A stretch of 64,000 nucleotides of DNA from Betaproteobacteria bacterium Ga0077540 (GTDB lineage: Bacteria > Pseudomonadota > Gammaproteobacteria > Burkholderiales > Methylophilaceae): assembly GCA_001464125.1 (NCBI GenBank), contig LNEP01000001.1:310001-374000 (forward strand), written 5' to 3'. A program made the position numbers and the translations under genes. The notes beneath the pieces were generated by a model that was not told the DNA's origin, made no database searches, and worked only from the letters and a program-made list of their open reading frames with translations. Below are positions 36,488 to 44,684 of this stretch, in pieces. Each line of letters begins with the position of its first letter. Within the stretch, counting starts at the first letter, position 1.

Positions 36488-37456
36488 ATGCAAAACCAAA
36501 CCAATTCATCAGCTACTAGTATTCATGCACTTACATTGCCTATTGTCGAGCGAATCGTTGCGCATGCAGATGCGTTGCAAGTAAAAGTGTCAAAACATGA
36601 AACAGGTGCAACTATGATCGATGCAGGCATTCAAGTACCTGGAGGCCTAGAAGCAGGTCGATTGATTGCCGAAGTATGTATGGGTGGGCTAGGACAAGTG
36701 ACCTTGCAAAACAATACTACTTTTGCCAATTGGCCTCTAAGTGTCAAAGTGCATGCCATGAGTCCAGTGATTGCCTGCTTAGGCAGTCAATATGCTGGTT
36801 GGGCATTGTCTCATGAGAAATTCTTTTCTTTGGGTAGCGGCCCTGCGCGTGCCATTGCGCAACGTGAAGATATTTACAAAGAGATTGCTTATGTAGACGC
36901 TGCAAAGCAAACTGTACTCGTTTTGGAAACTGATAAGGTGCCACCTAAAGAGGTGATTGAGAAGGTCGCCCGTGATACCCAAATACCTGCAAACCAGCTG
37001 ACATTTATTTTGACACCCACACGAAGCTTGGCAGGTACGGTGCAAATTACGGCACGTGTGCTGGAAGTGGCGCTACACAAACTGCACACCGTTCACTTCC
37101 CATTGCACCAATTAGTGGATGGGTATGGTGTTGCACCGATTCCAGCCCCATCCCCAGACTTTTTGACAGGGATGGGAAGAACCAATGATGCTATTTTATT
37201 TGGTGGGTTTGTGCATTTATATGTGAAGTGTAAGGATGAAGAGGCGGAGGCTTTAGCCAAAGCATTGCCTAGCAGTTCTTCTAAAGACTATGGCCGACCA
37301 TTCGCAGAGGTTTTCAAATCGGTCAACATGGACTTTTACCAAATAGATCCATTGTTATTTTCACCTGCAAAAGTGGCGGTGACAAATTTAGAAACTGGGC
37401 GCAGTTACTTTGCAGGTCAATTCAATGAGGCTTTATTGGAAAAGTCTTTCAATTAA
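36488..37456 (+). CDS. mch: Methenyl-tetrahydromethanopterin cyclohydrolase
   Basis: A 322-residue enzyme that hydrolyses methenyl-H4MPT to formyl-H4MPT, the step after MtdB. The family features are TGATMIDAGIQVPGGLEAG, CMGGLGQVTL, GSGPARA and GRTNDAILFGG. The length and whole sequence agree with archaeal-type Mch. GGGGTGTCATT provides the ribosome site. It sits between orfY and orf5 with short gaps, so it is the centre of one operon. Confidence 0.96.
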   Translation: MQNQTNSSATSIHALTLPIVERIVAHADALQVKVSKHETGATMIDAGIQVPGGLEAGRLIAEVCMGGLGQVTLQNNTTFANWPLSVKVHAMSPVIACLGSQYAGWALSHEKFFSLGSGPARAIAQREDIYKEIAYVDAAKQTVLVLETDKVPPKEVIEKVARDTQIPANQLTFILTPTRSLAGTVQITARVLEVALHKLHTVHFPLHQLVDGYGVAPIPAPSPDFLTGMGRTNDAILFGGFVHLYVKCKDEEAEALAKALPSSSSKDYGRPFAEVFKSVNMDFYQIDPLLFSPAKVAVTNLETGRSYFAGQFNEALLEKSFN

Positions 37457-37499
37457 AATACAATAAGTTATAAATAAAAATTAAAGTTATACATTAATA

Positions 37500-38387
37500 A
37501 TGAGAGTCCCCATTATTACCGATGAGGCTGCCCAACAGGGCGGCTGGCATGGTATTGCCCTTAGTCAAGCATTTGCAGCGCGGGGATGTGAGGCCGTGTT
37601 TGTTGAGTTGCAGGACTGCATGATTGATTTGTCTGGCCAGCAACCTTATATTCGCATTCCCCACTTTGAGCAGTTGCCAAAATGTGCTTTTATCCGTGGC
37701 ATCGCCGCCGGCACGTTGCAGCAAGTAATCACACGTCTTAATATTTTGCACATACTCAAGATGCAAGGTACCTATGTTTACAATGATGCCAAGTCGATAG
37801 AACGTACTGTGGATAAAGGGATGACCAGTTTTTTGTTGAGACAGCATGGCATTCCTACACCAGCAACATGGGTGTGCGAGTCTAGACAACAAGCCCATGA
37901 AATTATCCAGTCAGATTTGGAGCGTCATCCTGCGCTAGTCATTAAGCCATTGTTTGGCTCACAAGGGCAGGGCGTTAGGCTCATTCAATCTCATGATACA
38001 TACCCATTGCCACGCGATATGTTTGTAGATGGTGTTTACTATCTTCAGCAAAAAATTGAAACAGGTGCTCATAATTATGATTACCGCGTATTTGTGATTA
38101 ATCATCAAGCGGTGGCTACCATGCAAAGAAGCGGTGAAGGCTGGTTACACAATGTTGCTAGAGGTGCACGATGTACAGCGATACATGATCAAGACATTGC
38201 ATTGCTAGCTGAACAAGCATCTAAAGCTTTGGATATTGATTATTGCGGCGTAGATATTATTCGCGACGCAGATGGTAAACTTTGGGTGCTGGAATTGAAT
38301 AGTATTCCTGCATGGCGCGGCTTGCAAAGTGTGTGCGACGCAAATATTGCGCAATTACTGGTGGATGATTTGATTAATAAAACCTAA
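37500..38387 (+). CDS. orf5: RimK-like ATP-grasp ligase of the H4MPT gene set (Orf5 type)
   Basis: A 295-residue RimK/MptN-type ATP-grasp enzyme. The core has VIKPLFGSQGQGVRLI (ATP loop), YYLQQKIE, YRVFVINHQAVATMQR and VLELNSIPAWRGLQ. In archaea the relative MptN adds glutamate to H4MPT (tetrahydrosarcinapterin formation). In methylotrophs Orf5 has a needed but less defined role in H4MPT synthesis. The start ATG has no good ribosome site. It is 43 bases after mch and 35 before orf7. Confidence 0.87.
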   Translation: MRVPIITDEAAQQGGWHGIALSQAFAARGCEAVFVELQDCMIDLSGQQPYIRIPHFEQLPKCAFIRGIAAGTLQQVITRLNILHILKMQGTYVYNDAKSIERTVDKGMTSFLLRQHGIPTPATWVCESRQQAHEIIQSDLERHPALVIKPLFGSQGQGVRLIQSHDTYPLPRDMFVDGVYYLQQKIETGAHNYDYRVFVINHQAVATMQRSGEGWLHNVARGARCTAIHDQDIALLAEQASKALDIDYCGVDIIRDADGKLWVLELNSIPAWRGLQSVCDANIAQLLVDDLINKT

Positions 38388-38422
38388 ATCTAACTCTCAC
38401 GAAGTCTACTTATCAAATTCAA

Positions 38423-39277
38423 ATGTTGATCCAGACACCTCAACAATTACAACAGCGCTGCGCACAAGCCTATAAAAATGCTTGCTTGGCCGAGTTAGAG
38501 GCACTCAAGCCGGGGAACGTCCATATTTTTGCTGATGGGCATGGCATGGTGGTGGAGCAATTTATCAGTAGTGCTGAAGCTTCTGTGGGCTATATCTCTG
38601 AAGCAGACTTAAGTTTGGGTCAGCGTATTTATAGAGCCATTGAAGCAACTCAGCAATCAGTCGGTTGTAATACTAATCTTGGTATCGTATTGTTATGTGC
38701 GCCACTATTGCAAGCGACATTAAAACAATCCTCATCTAGTTTTCAAGAGCGTTTGGCTGATGTGCTGGCAAGTACCACAGAAGACGATGCGCAACATGTG
38801 TTTGATGCCATTCGATTGGCAAGTCCAGCAGGTCTAGGGCATAGTGAACAACACGATGTTCATCATAAGGCTGATTGCACTTTACTGGAAGCCATGCAAG
38901 CGGCTGCCATGAAAGATTTTGTGGCGCTTCAATATGCGAATGGATTTCATCAAATTGCTACCGAAGGGTTGAGCCACTACCAACAGGCTCTTCAACGCTG
39001 GGAAAGGCCTGCATGGGCAACAACAGCGTTGTATTTATATTGGCTAGCCCATTACGCAGACAGTCATGTCGTGCGCAAATATGGGCATGAAGTTGCAGAT
39101 GCTTTAAAGAAAGAAGCGCAGCTACATTACCTAGAATTCTTAAAACAAGACAACCCAAAACTGTATCTTCCGCAGTTGCGAGCGTTTGACCGCGAGTTAA
39201 AAGAGCGGGGACTTAATCCAGGCACCAGTGCCGATCTCACCGTTGCCACGCTGTGCTGGCATCATTTAACTGAATAG
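38423..39277 (+). CDS. orf7: CitG-like protein of the H4MPT gene set (Orf7 type)
   Basis: A 284-residue protein of the triphosphoribosyl-dephospho-CoA synthase (CitG/MdcB) family. The hallmarks are LEALKPGNVHIFADGHGM, NTNLGIVLLCAPL and ASPAGLGHSEQHDV. No citrate-lyase genes are near, so the classical role is unlikely. Its place after mtdB-orfY-mch-orf5 marks it as Orf7, which is needed for H4MPT synthesis in methylotrophs. It may transfer a phosphoribosyl-type group, which is an inference. It is the last gene of the run. Confidence 0.86.
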   Translation: MLIQTPQQLQQRCAQAYKNACLAELEALKPGNVHIFADGHGMVVEQFISSAEASVGYISEADLSLGQRIYRAIEATQQSVGCNTNLGIVLLCAPLLQATLKQSSSSFQERLADVLASTTEDDAQHVFDAIRLASPAGLGHSEQHDVHHKADCTLLEAMQAAAMKDFVALQYANGFHQIATEGLSHYQQALQRWERPAWATTALYLYWLAHYADSHVVRKYGHEVADALKKEAQLHYLEFLKQDNPKLYLPQLRAFDRELKERGLNPGTSADLTVATLCWHHLTE

Positions 39278-39425
39278 CCGATTGGTCTAGCTGGATTAGC
39301 AACTCTACAGCAGTGTGGTCGCTGTACCTGCTAGCATTAATTCGATAGCATTTCATGATAACAAGCCAGCTTCGCTAGTATTCAATTTAATTTGTTGTAT
39401 AAGTTGTCCATGCATCTTAGGCAAA

Positions 39426-39448
39426 TTAAGCTATAATGCTAAGCTTAA
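39426..39448 (+). promoter_or_regulatory. tal -10 region overlapped by an inverted repeat
   Basis: TATAAT (39432-39437) lies 55 bases before tal. It falls inside an inverted repeat of TTAAGCT (39426-39432) and AGCTTAA (39442-39448). A bound dimer would cover the -10 box. No clear -35 is present. Confidence 0.55.
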
Positions 39449-39491
39449 ATTTTTGGCACAATCAAGCGAAGCAATTTTCTAGGAGGATGCA

Positions 39492-40445
39492 ATGGCAAAT
39501 TTATTAGACCAACTTAAAGCAATGACCACAATCGTGGCTGATACCGGTGATGTAGAAGCAATTAAATCAGTGAAGCCAGTGGACGCAACAACTAATCCAT
39601 CACTTGTTTTAAAAGCAAGTCAAATCCCAGAATACGCACCATTGATTGAGACAGCAATTGCTTACGCAAAAGCGCAAGGTGGTTCAAAAGAGCAGCAGAT
39701 CGAAAACGCAGCTGACAAACTGGCTGTATTAATCGGTACCGAAATCACTAAAGTAGTGCCAGGCCGTATTTCTACAGAAGTGGATGCACGTTTGTCATTC
39801 AACCAAGACGCAATGGTAGCGAAAGGCCGCAAATTAATTGCGCTTTACGCAGAATCAGGCATCAGCAAAGATCGCGTGTTGATTAAATTAGCTTCCACAT
39901 GGGAAGGCATCAAGGCCGGTGAGATTCTGGAAAAAGAAGGTATCCAATGTAACCTCACATTGTTATTCGGTTTCGGTCAGGCTCGTGCTTGTGCTGAAGC
40001 TGGTGTATTCCTGATTTCGCCATTCGTTGGCCGTATTTTAGACTGGTACAAAGCTAAAAACCCGGGTACAGAATACACACAAGAAACTGACCCAGGTGTA
40101 GTTTCAGTTCGCGCAATCTATCAATACTACAAAGAACACGGTTATAAAACTGTTGTGATGGGTGCATCATTCCGCAACACAGGCGAGTTAATCGCTTTGG
40201 CTGGTTGTGATCGCTTAACAGTGTCACCAAACTTGTTACAAGATTTGGCTGCAACTGAAGGTACTTTGGTTCAAGTGTTGAAAGACGGTGGCAAGACAAA
40301 AGAAGCTCCAGCTAAGATGACTGAAGAGCAATTCCGTTTTGAATTAAATCAAGACCCAATGGCAACTGAGAAATTAGCAGAAGGCATCCGTGGCTTCGTT
40401 GCTGACCAAAACAAACTGGAAGCAGCATTAAGCGCAAAACTATAA
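39492..40445 (+). CDS. tal: Transaldolase
   Basis: A 317-residue class I aldolase of the TalB type. It moves a dihydroxyacetone unit between sedoheptulose-7-phosphate and glyceraldehyde-3-phosphate in sugar rearrangement of the RuMP cycle. Schiff-base Lys132 lies in [11 protein letters not shown]. The N-terminal [12 protein letters not shown] and [11 protein letters not shown] are conserved. AGGAGG six bases upstream gives strong translation. It is followed by hps under its own promoter, with an inverted repeat over each -10. Confidence 0.96.
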   Translation: MANLLDQLKAMTTIVADTGDVEAIKSVKPVDATTNPSLVLKASQIPEYAPLIETAIAYAKAQGGSKEQQIENAADKLAVLIGTEITKVVPGRISTEVDARLSFNQDAMVAKGRKLIALYAESGISKDRVLIKLASTWEGIKAGEILEKEGIQCNLTLLFGFGQARACAEAGVFLISPFVGRILDWYKAKNPGTEYTQETDPGVVSVRAIYQYYKEHGYKTVVMGASFRNTGELIALAGCDRLTVSPNLLQDLAATEGTLVQVLKDGGKTKEAPAKMTEEQFRFELNQDPMATEKLAEGIRGFVADQNKLEAALSAKL

Positions 40446-40507
40446 TTTTTGCGTTGAACGGCCAAGACCTTAACTGGTCATATCGCTGTAATTAAACTGC
40501 TTTAACA

Positions 40508-40547
40508 TTGACATAATTGAGCAGGACACTTAACATAAGCGTCCTGC
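40508..40547 (+). promoter_or_regulatory. hps promoter overlapped by an inverted repeat
   Basis: TTGACA (40508-40513), 17 bases, then TAACAT (40531-40536). The -10 lies in a repeat: GCAGGAC (40521-40527) and CTTA (40529-40532) face TAAG (40536-40539) and GTCCTGC (40541-40547). It could be an operator, or, read as RNA, a weak terminator for tal without a T run. Confidence 0.6.
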
Positions 40548-40613
40548 TTAAATTCTGTATTACGCTAGAAATTAGCATTTTAGAAAAACACATTATTAAC
40601 TTTGGAGAACACC

Positions 40614-41246
40614 ATGGCTAAAACCCAAATGGCATTAGATTCATTAGATTTCGACGCAACAGTTGCATTAGCAGCTACAGTTGCTCCACACGTGGACATC
40701 TTAGAAATCGGTACACCATGCATCAAGCACAACGGTATCAAATTAGTAGAAACATTACGTGCTAAATTCCCAAACAACCAAATCTTAGTTGACTTGAAAA
40801 CTATGGACGCTGGCTTCTACGAAGCTGAGCCATTCTACAAAGCTGGTGCAGACATCGTTACTGTATTGGGCGTTGCAGATATCGGTACAATCAAAGGTGT
40901 AATTGACGTTGCAAACAAATACGGCAAAAAAGCACAAGTTGACTTGATCAACGTTGCTGACAAAAAAGCACGTACACAAGAAGTTGCAAAATTAGGCGCA
41001 CACATCATTGGCGTGCACACTGGTTTAGACCAACAAGCTGCTGGCCAAACTCCATTTGCTGACTTAGCATTGGTTTCTGGTTTGAACCTAGGCGTTGAGA
41101 TCTCAGTTGCTGGTGGCGTTAAAGCTGCAACAGCTGCTCAAGTACGTGACGCTGGCGCGACAATCATTGTTGCTGGTGCTGCTATCTACGGTGCTGCTGA
41201 TCCTGCTGCTTCTGCTGCAGAAATCACAAAAATCGCTCACGCTTAA
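40614..41246 (+). CDS. hps: 3-Hexulose-6-phosphate synthase
   Basis: A 210-residue TIM barrel of the OMP decarboxylase group. It condenses formaldehyde with ribulose-5-phosphate, the key fixation step of the RuMP cycle. The metal/active-site motif DLKTMDAG has Asp60, Lys62 and Asp65. ISVAGGVKAAT is the phosphate-binding part. The ATG at 40614 has GGAG six bases upstream; a TTG at 40602 is less likely. Codon use is strongly restricted (mostly GCT/GCA, GTT, GGT), as in highly expressed genes. Confidence 0.96.
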   Translation: MAKTQMALDSLDFDATVALAATVAPHVDILEIGTPCIKHNGIKLVETLRAKFPNNQILVDLKTMDAGFYEAEPFYKAGADIVTVLGVADIGTIKGVIDVANKYGKKAQVDLINVADKKARTQEVAKLGAHIIGVHTGLDQQAAGQTPFADLALVSGLNLGVEISVAGGVKAATAAQVRDAGATIIVAGAAIYGAADPAASAAEITKIAHA

Positions 41247-41290
41247 TTCAAGTGTATCAATAAGTAATTATTGATATGAGCAATTAAAAG

Positions 41291-41320
41291 TCCCGACTCA
41301 GCAATGTGTCGGGATTTTTT
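41291..41320 (+). terminator. Intrinsic terminator between hps and hpi
   Basis: TCCCGAC (41291-41297) pairs with GTCGGGA (41308-41314) around a 10-nt loop and is followed by six T. It separates hps from hpi, so hpi depends on readthrough or its own promoter. Confidence 0.85.
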
Positions 41321-41363
41321 ATTATAAAAAATCAAACTGATTGAAAATTAAAGGATTAATACG

Positions 41364-41900
41364 ATGGATCATCAACAATTTATTTTAGATAACTTAACAC
41401 GTATCACCAATGCCACAGACAAAAGCAAAGCGGCTGAGTTGTTAAAGTTGGTAGAAGGTGCTGGTCGTACTTTTATCGGTGGAGCTGGCCGCTCATTGTT
41501 GGTTTCACGTTTCTTTGCGATGCGTTTAGTACACGCTGGTTACAATGTGAATATGGTTGGTGAGGTGGTGACGCCTGCAATTAAAGCTGGCGATTTATTA
41601 ATCTTGGTTTCTGGCTCTGGTGGTACGGAAACATTGCTCCCATTCGTTAAAAAAGCAAAATCTGTGGGTGCTAAATTGGCAGTGATTTCTATGAAAAAGT
41701 CTTCACCTATGGCTGACGTGGCAGATTTAGTTATTCAAATTGGTCAAGATGATAGCTTCCCACTGACTAAAGGTATGCCAATGGGTTCACAATTTGAGCT
41801 GTCAACATTGATTTTCTTGGAAGGTGCTATCTCTGAACTGATTTTTGCAAAAAATCTGACAGAAGAAGGTATGCGCGCGATTCACGCAAACCTAGAGTAA
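41364..41900 (+). CDS. hpi: 6-Phospho-3-hexuloisomerase
   Basis: A 178-residue SIS-domain isomerase that converts hexulose-6-phosphate to fructose-6-phosphate. SGSGGTETLLPFVKKAK is the sugar-phosphate site. GGAGRSLLVSRFFAMRLVHAGYNV is the family core (key residues R, F, H). The end EGMRAIHANLE is typical. AAAGGA eight bases before the ATG is the ribosome site. It follows hps but after a terminator, which would make Hpi less abundant than Hps. Confidence 0.95.
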   Translation: MDHQQFILDNLTRITNATDKSKAAELLKLVEGAGRTFIGGAGRSLLVSRFFAMRLVHAGYNVNMVGEVVTPAIKAGDLLILVSGSGGTETLLPFVKKAKSVGAKLAVISMKKSSPMADVADLVIQIGQDDSFPLTKGMPMGSQFELSTLIFLEGAISELIFAKNLTEEGMRAIHANLE

Positions 41901-41920
41901 TCCAGATATCTGCTAAAAAA

Positions 41921-41945
41921 GCTCGAGTTTACTCGGGCTTTTTTT
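41921..41945. terminator. Bidirectional terminator between hpi and the HisA-like gene
   Basis: GCTCGAG (41921-41927) pairs with CTCGGGC (41932-41938), with one wobble. T runs lie on both strands. The stop codon of the HisA-like gene overlaps the structure. Confidence 0.8.
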
Positions 41946-42657
41946 ACGCTTCTAAGAGTTGTTGCAATATTTGGCTATCAATCTGTTTGTTATGTAGTGC
42001 AGTGGCAACTAATGCGCCATGGACTCCTAGAGATTGTAGTTTTTCAATGTCATTGTGGTTGCTAACACCCCCAGCTGCATATAGGTGATGTCGATACGAT
42101 AACTGTACCATGGGTTGCAGCGTGCTGCTTGCAATGCCTTGCTGAGTGCCAACATGATTGAGTGTCATCACAATGACATCTTCCGGCCAGTATTGATGGC
42201 TTTGTATGAATTCTCCCGGACCTTTATAGCCGCTTGGCATGTAGTCTAGTGACAATACGACTTTGTTTGGCATTGTATTGAGTAAAATCTGATATTCCTC
42301 CAAACTTTGTATACTCTCAGTACCAATGACCATTGACGTGTCAGGTGATTGCCATAACGTTACATCCATTCGGTTACGAATACCCGCATCTAGCCAAATC
42401 TGGAGTTTGGGAAATGCCTGTTTAATCTCTGCAATGATTGCTTTGTGATTGACGCTTGAATTGCGCCTTTGTATGGCGTTTAAATCAGCTATATAGAGCG
42501 TTTCAAACGGGTAAATCTCCATAAAAGCCTTTACAATATCTAAAGGTTTGTTGGAGGTGGTCAGTGAAGAAACAATCGGTTGATAGTGTTGGCGTTGCCC
42601 TTGTTTGGCATGCACCACAACACCCTCTAATAAATCAATCACAGGAATAATACGCAC
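41944..42657 (-). CDS. HisA/HisF-like TIM-barrel protein in the cofactor cluster
   Basis: A 237-residue protein similar to phosphoribosyl isomerase HisA. It begins RIIPVIDLLEGVVVHAKQG, with the first catalytic-type Asp. LDAGIRNRMD and YAAGGVSNHNDIEKL (phosphate-binding GG) are conserved. It is not beside other his genes, and it abuts an ATP-grasp gene of methylofuran type. A role in methylofuran or methanopterin synthesis is inferred. GTG at 42657 is taken as start because the homology begins there; no nearby ATG exists in frame. Confidence 0.75.
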   Translation of the reverse strand: MRIIPVIDLLEGVVVHAKQGQRQHYQPIVSSLTTSNKPLDIVKAFMEIYPFETLYIADLNAIQRRNSSVNHKAIIAEIKQAFPKLQIWLDAGIRNRMDVTLWQSPDTSMVIGTESIQSLEEYQILLNTMPNKVVLSLDYMPSGYKGPGEFIQSHQYWPEDVIVMTLNHVGTQQGIASSTLQPMVQLSYRHHLYAAGGVSNHNDIEKLQSLGVHGALVATALHNKQIDSQILQQLLEA

Positions 42658-42658
42658 A

Positions 42659-43678
42659 ATGAAATCACAACGAACACTATTTGTGTGCGAGTTTATCACT
42701 GGTGGTGGTTTGGTGGGGACAGATTTGCCGGTTGGATTAGCGAGAGAGGGTTCTTTGATGCGCGATGCGCTATTAGACGACCTTATTGGTTGCGGCGACT
42801 GGGATATCATCACTACGTACGATGTACGTCTGGATGCGCCTTTAGTAGGTGTGAGAAGTATTAAAGTTGAGAACGGACAAGATATTTGGGCAATATGGCA
42901 GCAGTGTATGAGTGTAGTAGACGCGGTTTGGGTGATCGCGCCTGAAACCGACGACGTATTGCTTAGGCTGGCTAAATTGGCGCAAACAAGCCAAGCTCTG
43001 TGGATAGGGGCTGGTATTGAAGCCATTAAAGTTGCCAGCAACAAGTATTTGATGGCTCAGGTATTAGGTGATGCAAAGCTACCTATCATCCCGAGTTATT
43101 TCTATGATAATTGGGGAGCAGAACATGCGGGGCCATGGCTAGTCAAGCCAAATGATGGCGCTGGGTGTGAAGCTACTTATGTGCTGGATGGTCAACAAGC
43201 CGTAGATGATTGGTTTGCTAAGGATCACCAAAGAAAAACAACACACATTATTCAGCCTTACTTAAAAGGCATTCCCGTCAGTATTTCTGTATTAGGTCTT
43301 ATAGACCAAGCCATGGTACTCAGTTGCAACTTACAGTCTATTGATTTAGAACAAGGACAGTTGAGTTACACCGGTGGTGTAGTGAATGGAGCCTCCGAAT
43401 ATTGGGCGCAATTGAGTGAATTGGCTAATCAAATCAAGGCTGTAATGCCAGATTTACTAGGTTATTTTGGGGTGGATGTACTGATAGATGTGGATAATCA
43501 AAAACCACTAACCGTGGTTGAAATCAATCCTAGACTCACCACAAGCTACGTACATTTACACAAGGCGATGGGCTGCAATCCCGCACATTTAATCATGAAC
43601 GCTATGTTGAGCGAAAATAGCGACCTATCTATCGTGAGTAGAAATCAAGTGGAGTTTGGTGTTAAACATGCAGTATAA
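42659..43678 (+). CDS. MfnD-like ATP-grasp ligase
   Basis: A 339-residue ATP-grasp protein. FVCEFITGGGL starts it, and PWLVKPNDGAGCEATYV and TVVEINPRLTTSYVHLHKA carry the ATP and metal residues. Its relatives include MfnD, the tyramine(tyrosine)-glutamate ligase of methanofuran synthesis. It is followed by an MfnF-like and an MfnE-like protein, which supports a methylofuran role. ATG 42659 is one base from the divergent GTG of the HisA-like gene. No close ribosome site is seen. Confidence 0.82.
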   Translation: MKSQRTLFVCEFITGGGLVGTDLPVGLAREGSLMRDALLDDLIGCGDWDIITTYDVRLDAPLVGVRSIKVENGQDIWAIWQQCMSVVDAVWVIAPETDDVLLRLAKLAQTSQALWIGAGIEAIKVASNKYLMAQVLGDAKLPIIPSYFYDNWGAEHAGPWLVKPNDGAGCEATYVLDGQQAVDDWFAKDHQRKTTHIIQPYLKGIPVSISVLGLIDQAMVLSCNLQSIDLEQGQLSYTGGVVNGASEYWAQLSELANQIKAVMPDLLGYFGVDVLIDVDNQKPLTVVEINPRLTTSYVHLHKAMGCNPAHLIMNAMLSENSDLSIVSRNQVEFGVKHAV

Positions 43679-44684
43679 GATTGGTTGGGATATTGGTGGT
43701 GCGCACCTTAAAGCGGTGTTGTTAGATGCCGATGGCGTGGCTTTAAAAGCTTATCAACTTGCTTGTCCGTTATGGAAAGGGTTGCTTGAATTAGAACGTG
43801 CCATGACCGAAATGTATCATCTATTACAACAGCCAGAAGCGATATCGTTGGTGACGATGACGGGTGAGTTAGTTGATCTTTTTCCTAATCGAGAAACCGG
43901 TGTGTGCGAGATTGCCAAAGTGGTCAATACGCTGTTAGGCAGAAATGTTATGTTTTATGCGGGCGCTTCAGGTTGGGTAAACTTCGGTGAAGTTGGCGCA
44001 AATGCAGATGCAATAGCCTCGATGAATTGGCATGCAAGCACTCAATATCTGTCACAATTTATGAGTAAGGGTTTGTTTATCGACATTGGAAGTACGACCA
44101 CTGATATGATTCCAATTGAGAAGGACCCTTTAGCCGCTATTGGTCAGACCGACGCACATCGCATGGCAAATCATGCCTTAATTTACACAGGCGTGGTAAG
44201 AACGCCGTTGATGGCATTAGGTCAAACCATAATATTTAAAGAGCGGACATATTATCTGGCGGCTGAATATTTTGCGACCACCTCTGATGTGTATCGTATG
44301 CTGCATCAGTTGCCTGTAGATGCTGATATGGCGGATACGGCGGATGGTAAAGGTAAAACGCTAACTGATACGGCGAGACGCCTTGCACGTATGATAGGCC
44401 ATGACATGGAAGAATACCCAATGTCAGACTGGGCGGCTTTAGCACAATCATTTAAACAATTGCAAAAGAGCTTACTAATGCAAGCTATTCAAGTACATGC
44501 CAATCAAAATAAGCTGCCAATATTGGCTGCTGGGATTGGCACGTTTTTATGCAAAGAACTTGCGGGCGAGTTGGGATTTCCATATTTTAGCGTAGCCGAT
44601 TTTGTGCACGCGATTGACAATCGAACACATCAGCAGGCTGTCAATTGTTTCCCTGCGTATGCGGTAGCTAGGCTGGCAAGTTAA
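43668..44684 (+). CDS. MfnF-like 'H4MPT-linked C1 transfer pathway' protein
   Basis: A 338-residue ASKHA-fold protein of the hydantoinase/oxoprolinase-related group. IGWDIGGAHLKAVLLD and FIDIGSTTTDMIP are the two phosphate-binding motifs. Archaeal MfnF joins the furan and tyramine-glutamate halves of methanofuran, so a methylofuran role is likely. The ATG at 43668 is taken; TTG 43656 and GTG 43659 are alternatives nearer to a GGAG. It overlaps the previous gene by 11 bases and pabB by one. Confidence 0.84.
   Translation: MQYKIGWDIGGAHLKAVLLDADGVALKAYQLACPLWKGLLELERAMTEMYHLLQQPEAISLVTMTGELVDLFPNRETGVCEIAKVVNTLLGRNVMFYAGASGWVNFGEVGANADAIASMNWHASTQYLSQFMSKGLFIDIGSTTTDMIPIEKDPLAAIGQTDAHRMANHALIYTGVVRTPLMALGQTIIFKERTYYLAAEYFATTSDVYRMLHQLPVDADMADTADGKGKTLTDTARRLARMIGHDMEEYPMSDWAALAQSFKQLQKSLLMQAIQVHANQNKLPILAAGIGTFLCKELAGELGFPYFSVADFVHAIDNRTHQQAVNCFPAYAVARLAS

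Noticed and set aside
42658..43044. N-terminal extension of the HisA-like frame
   Set aside because: The extra 129 residues are antisense to the ATP-grasp gene and do not look like protein; HisA homology starts at the GTG.
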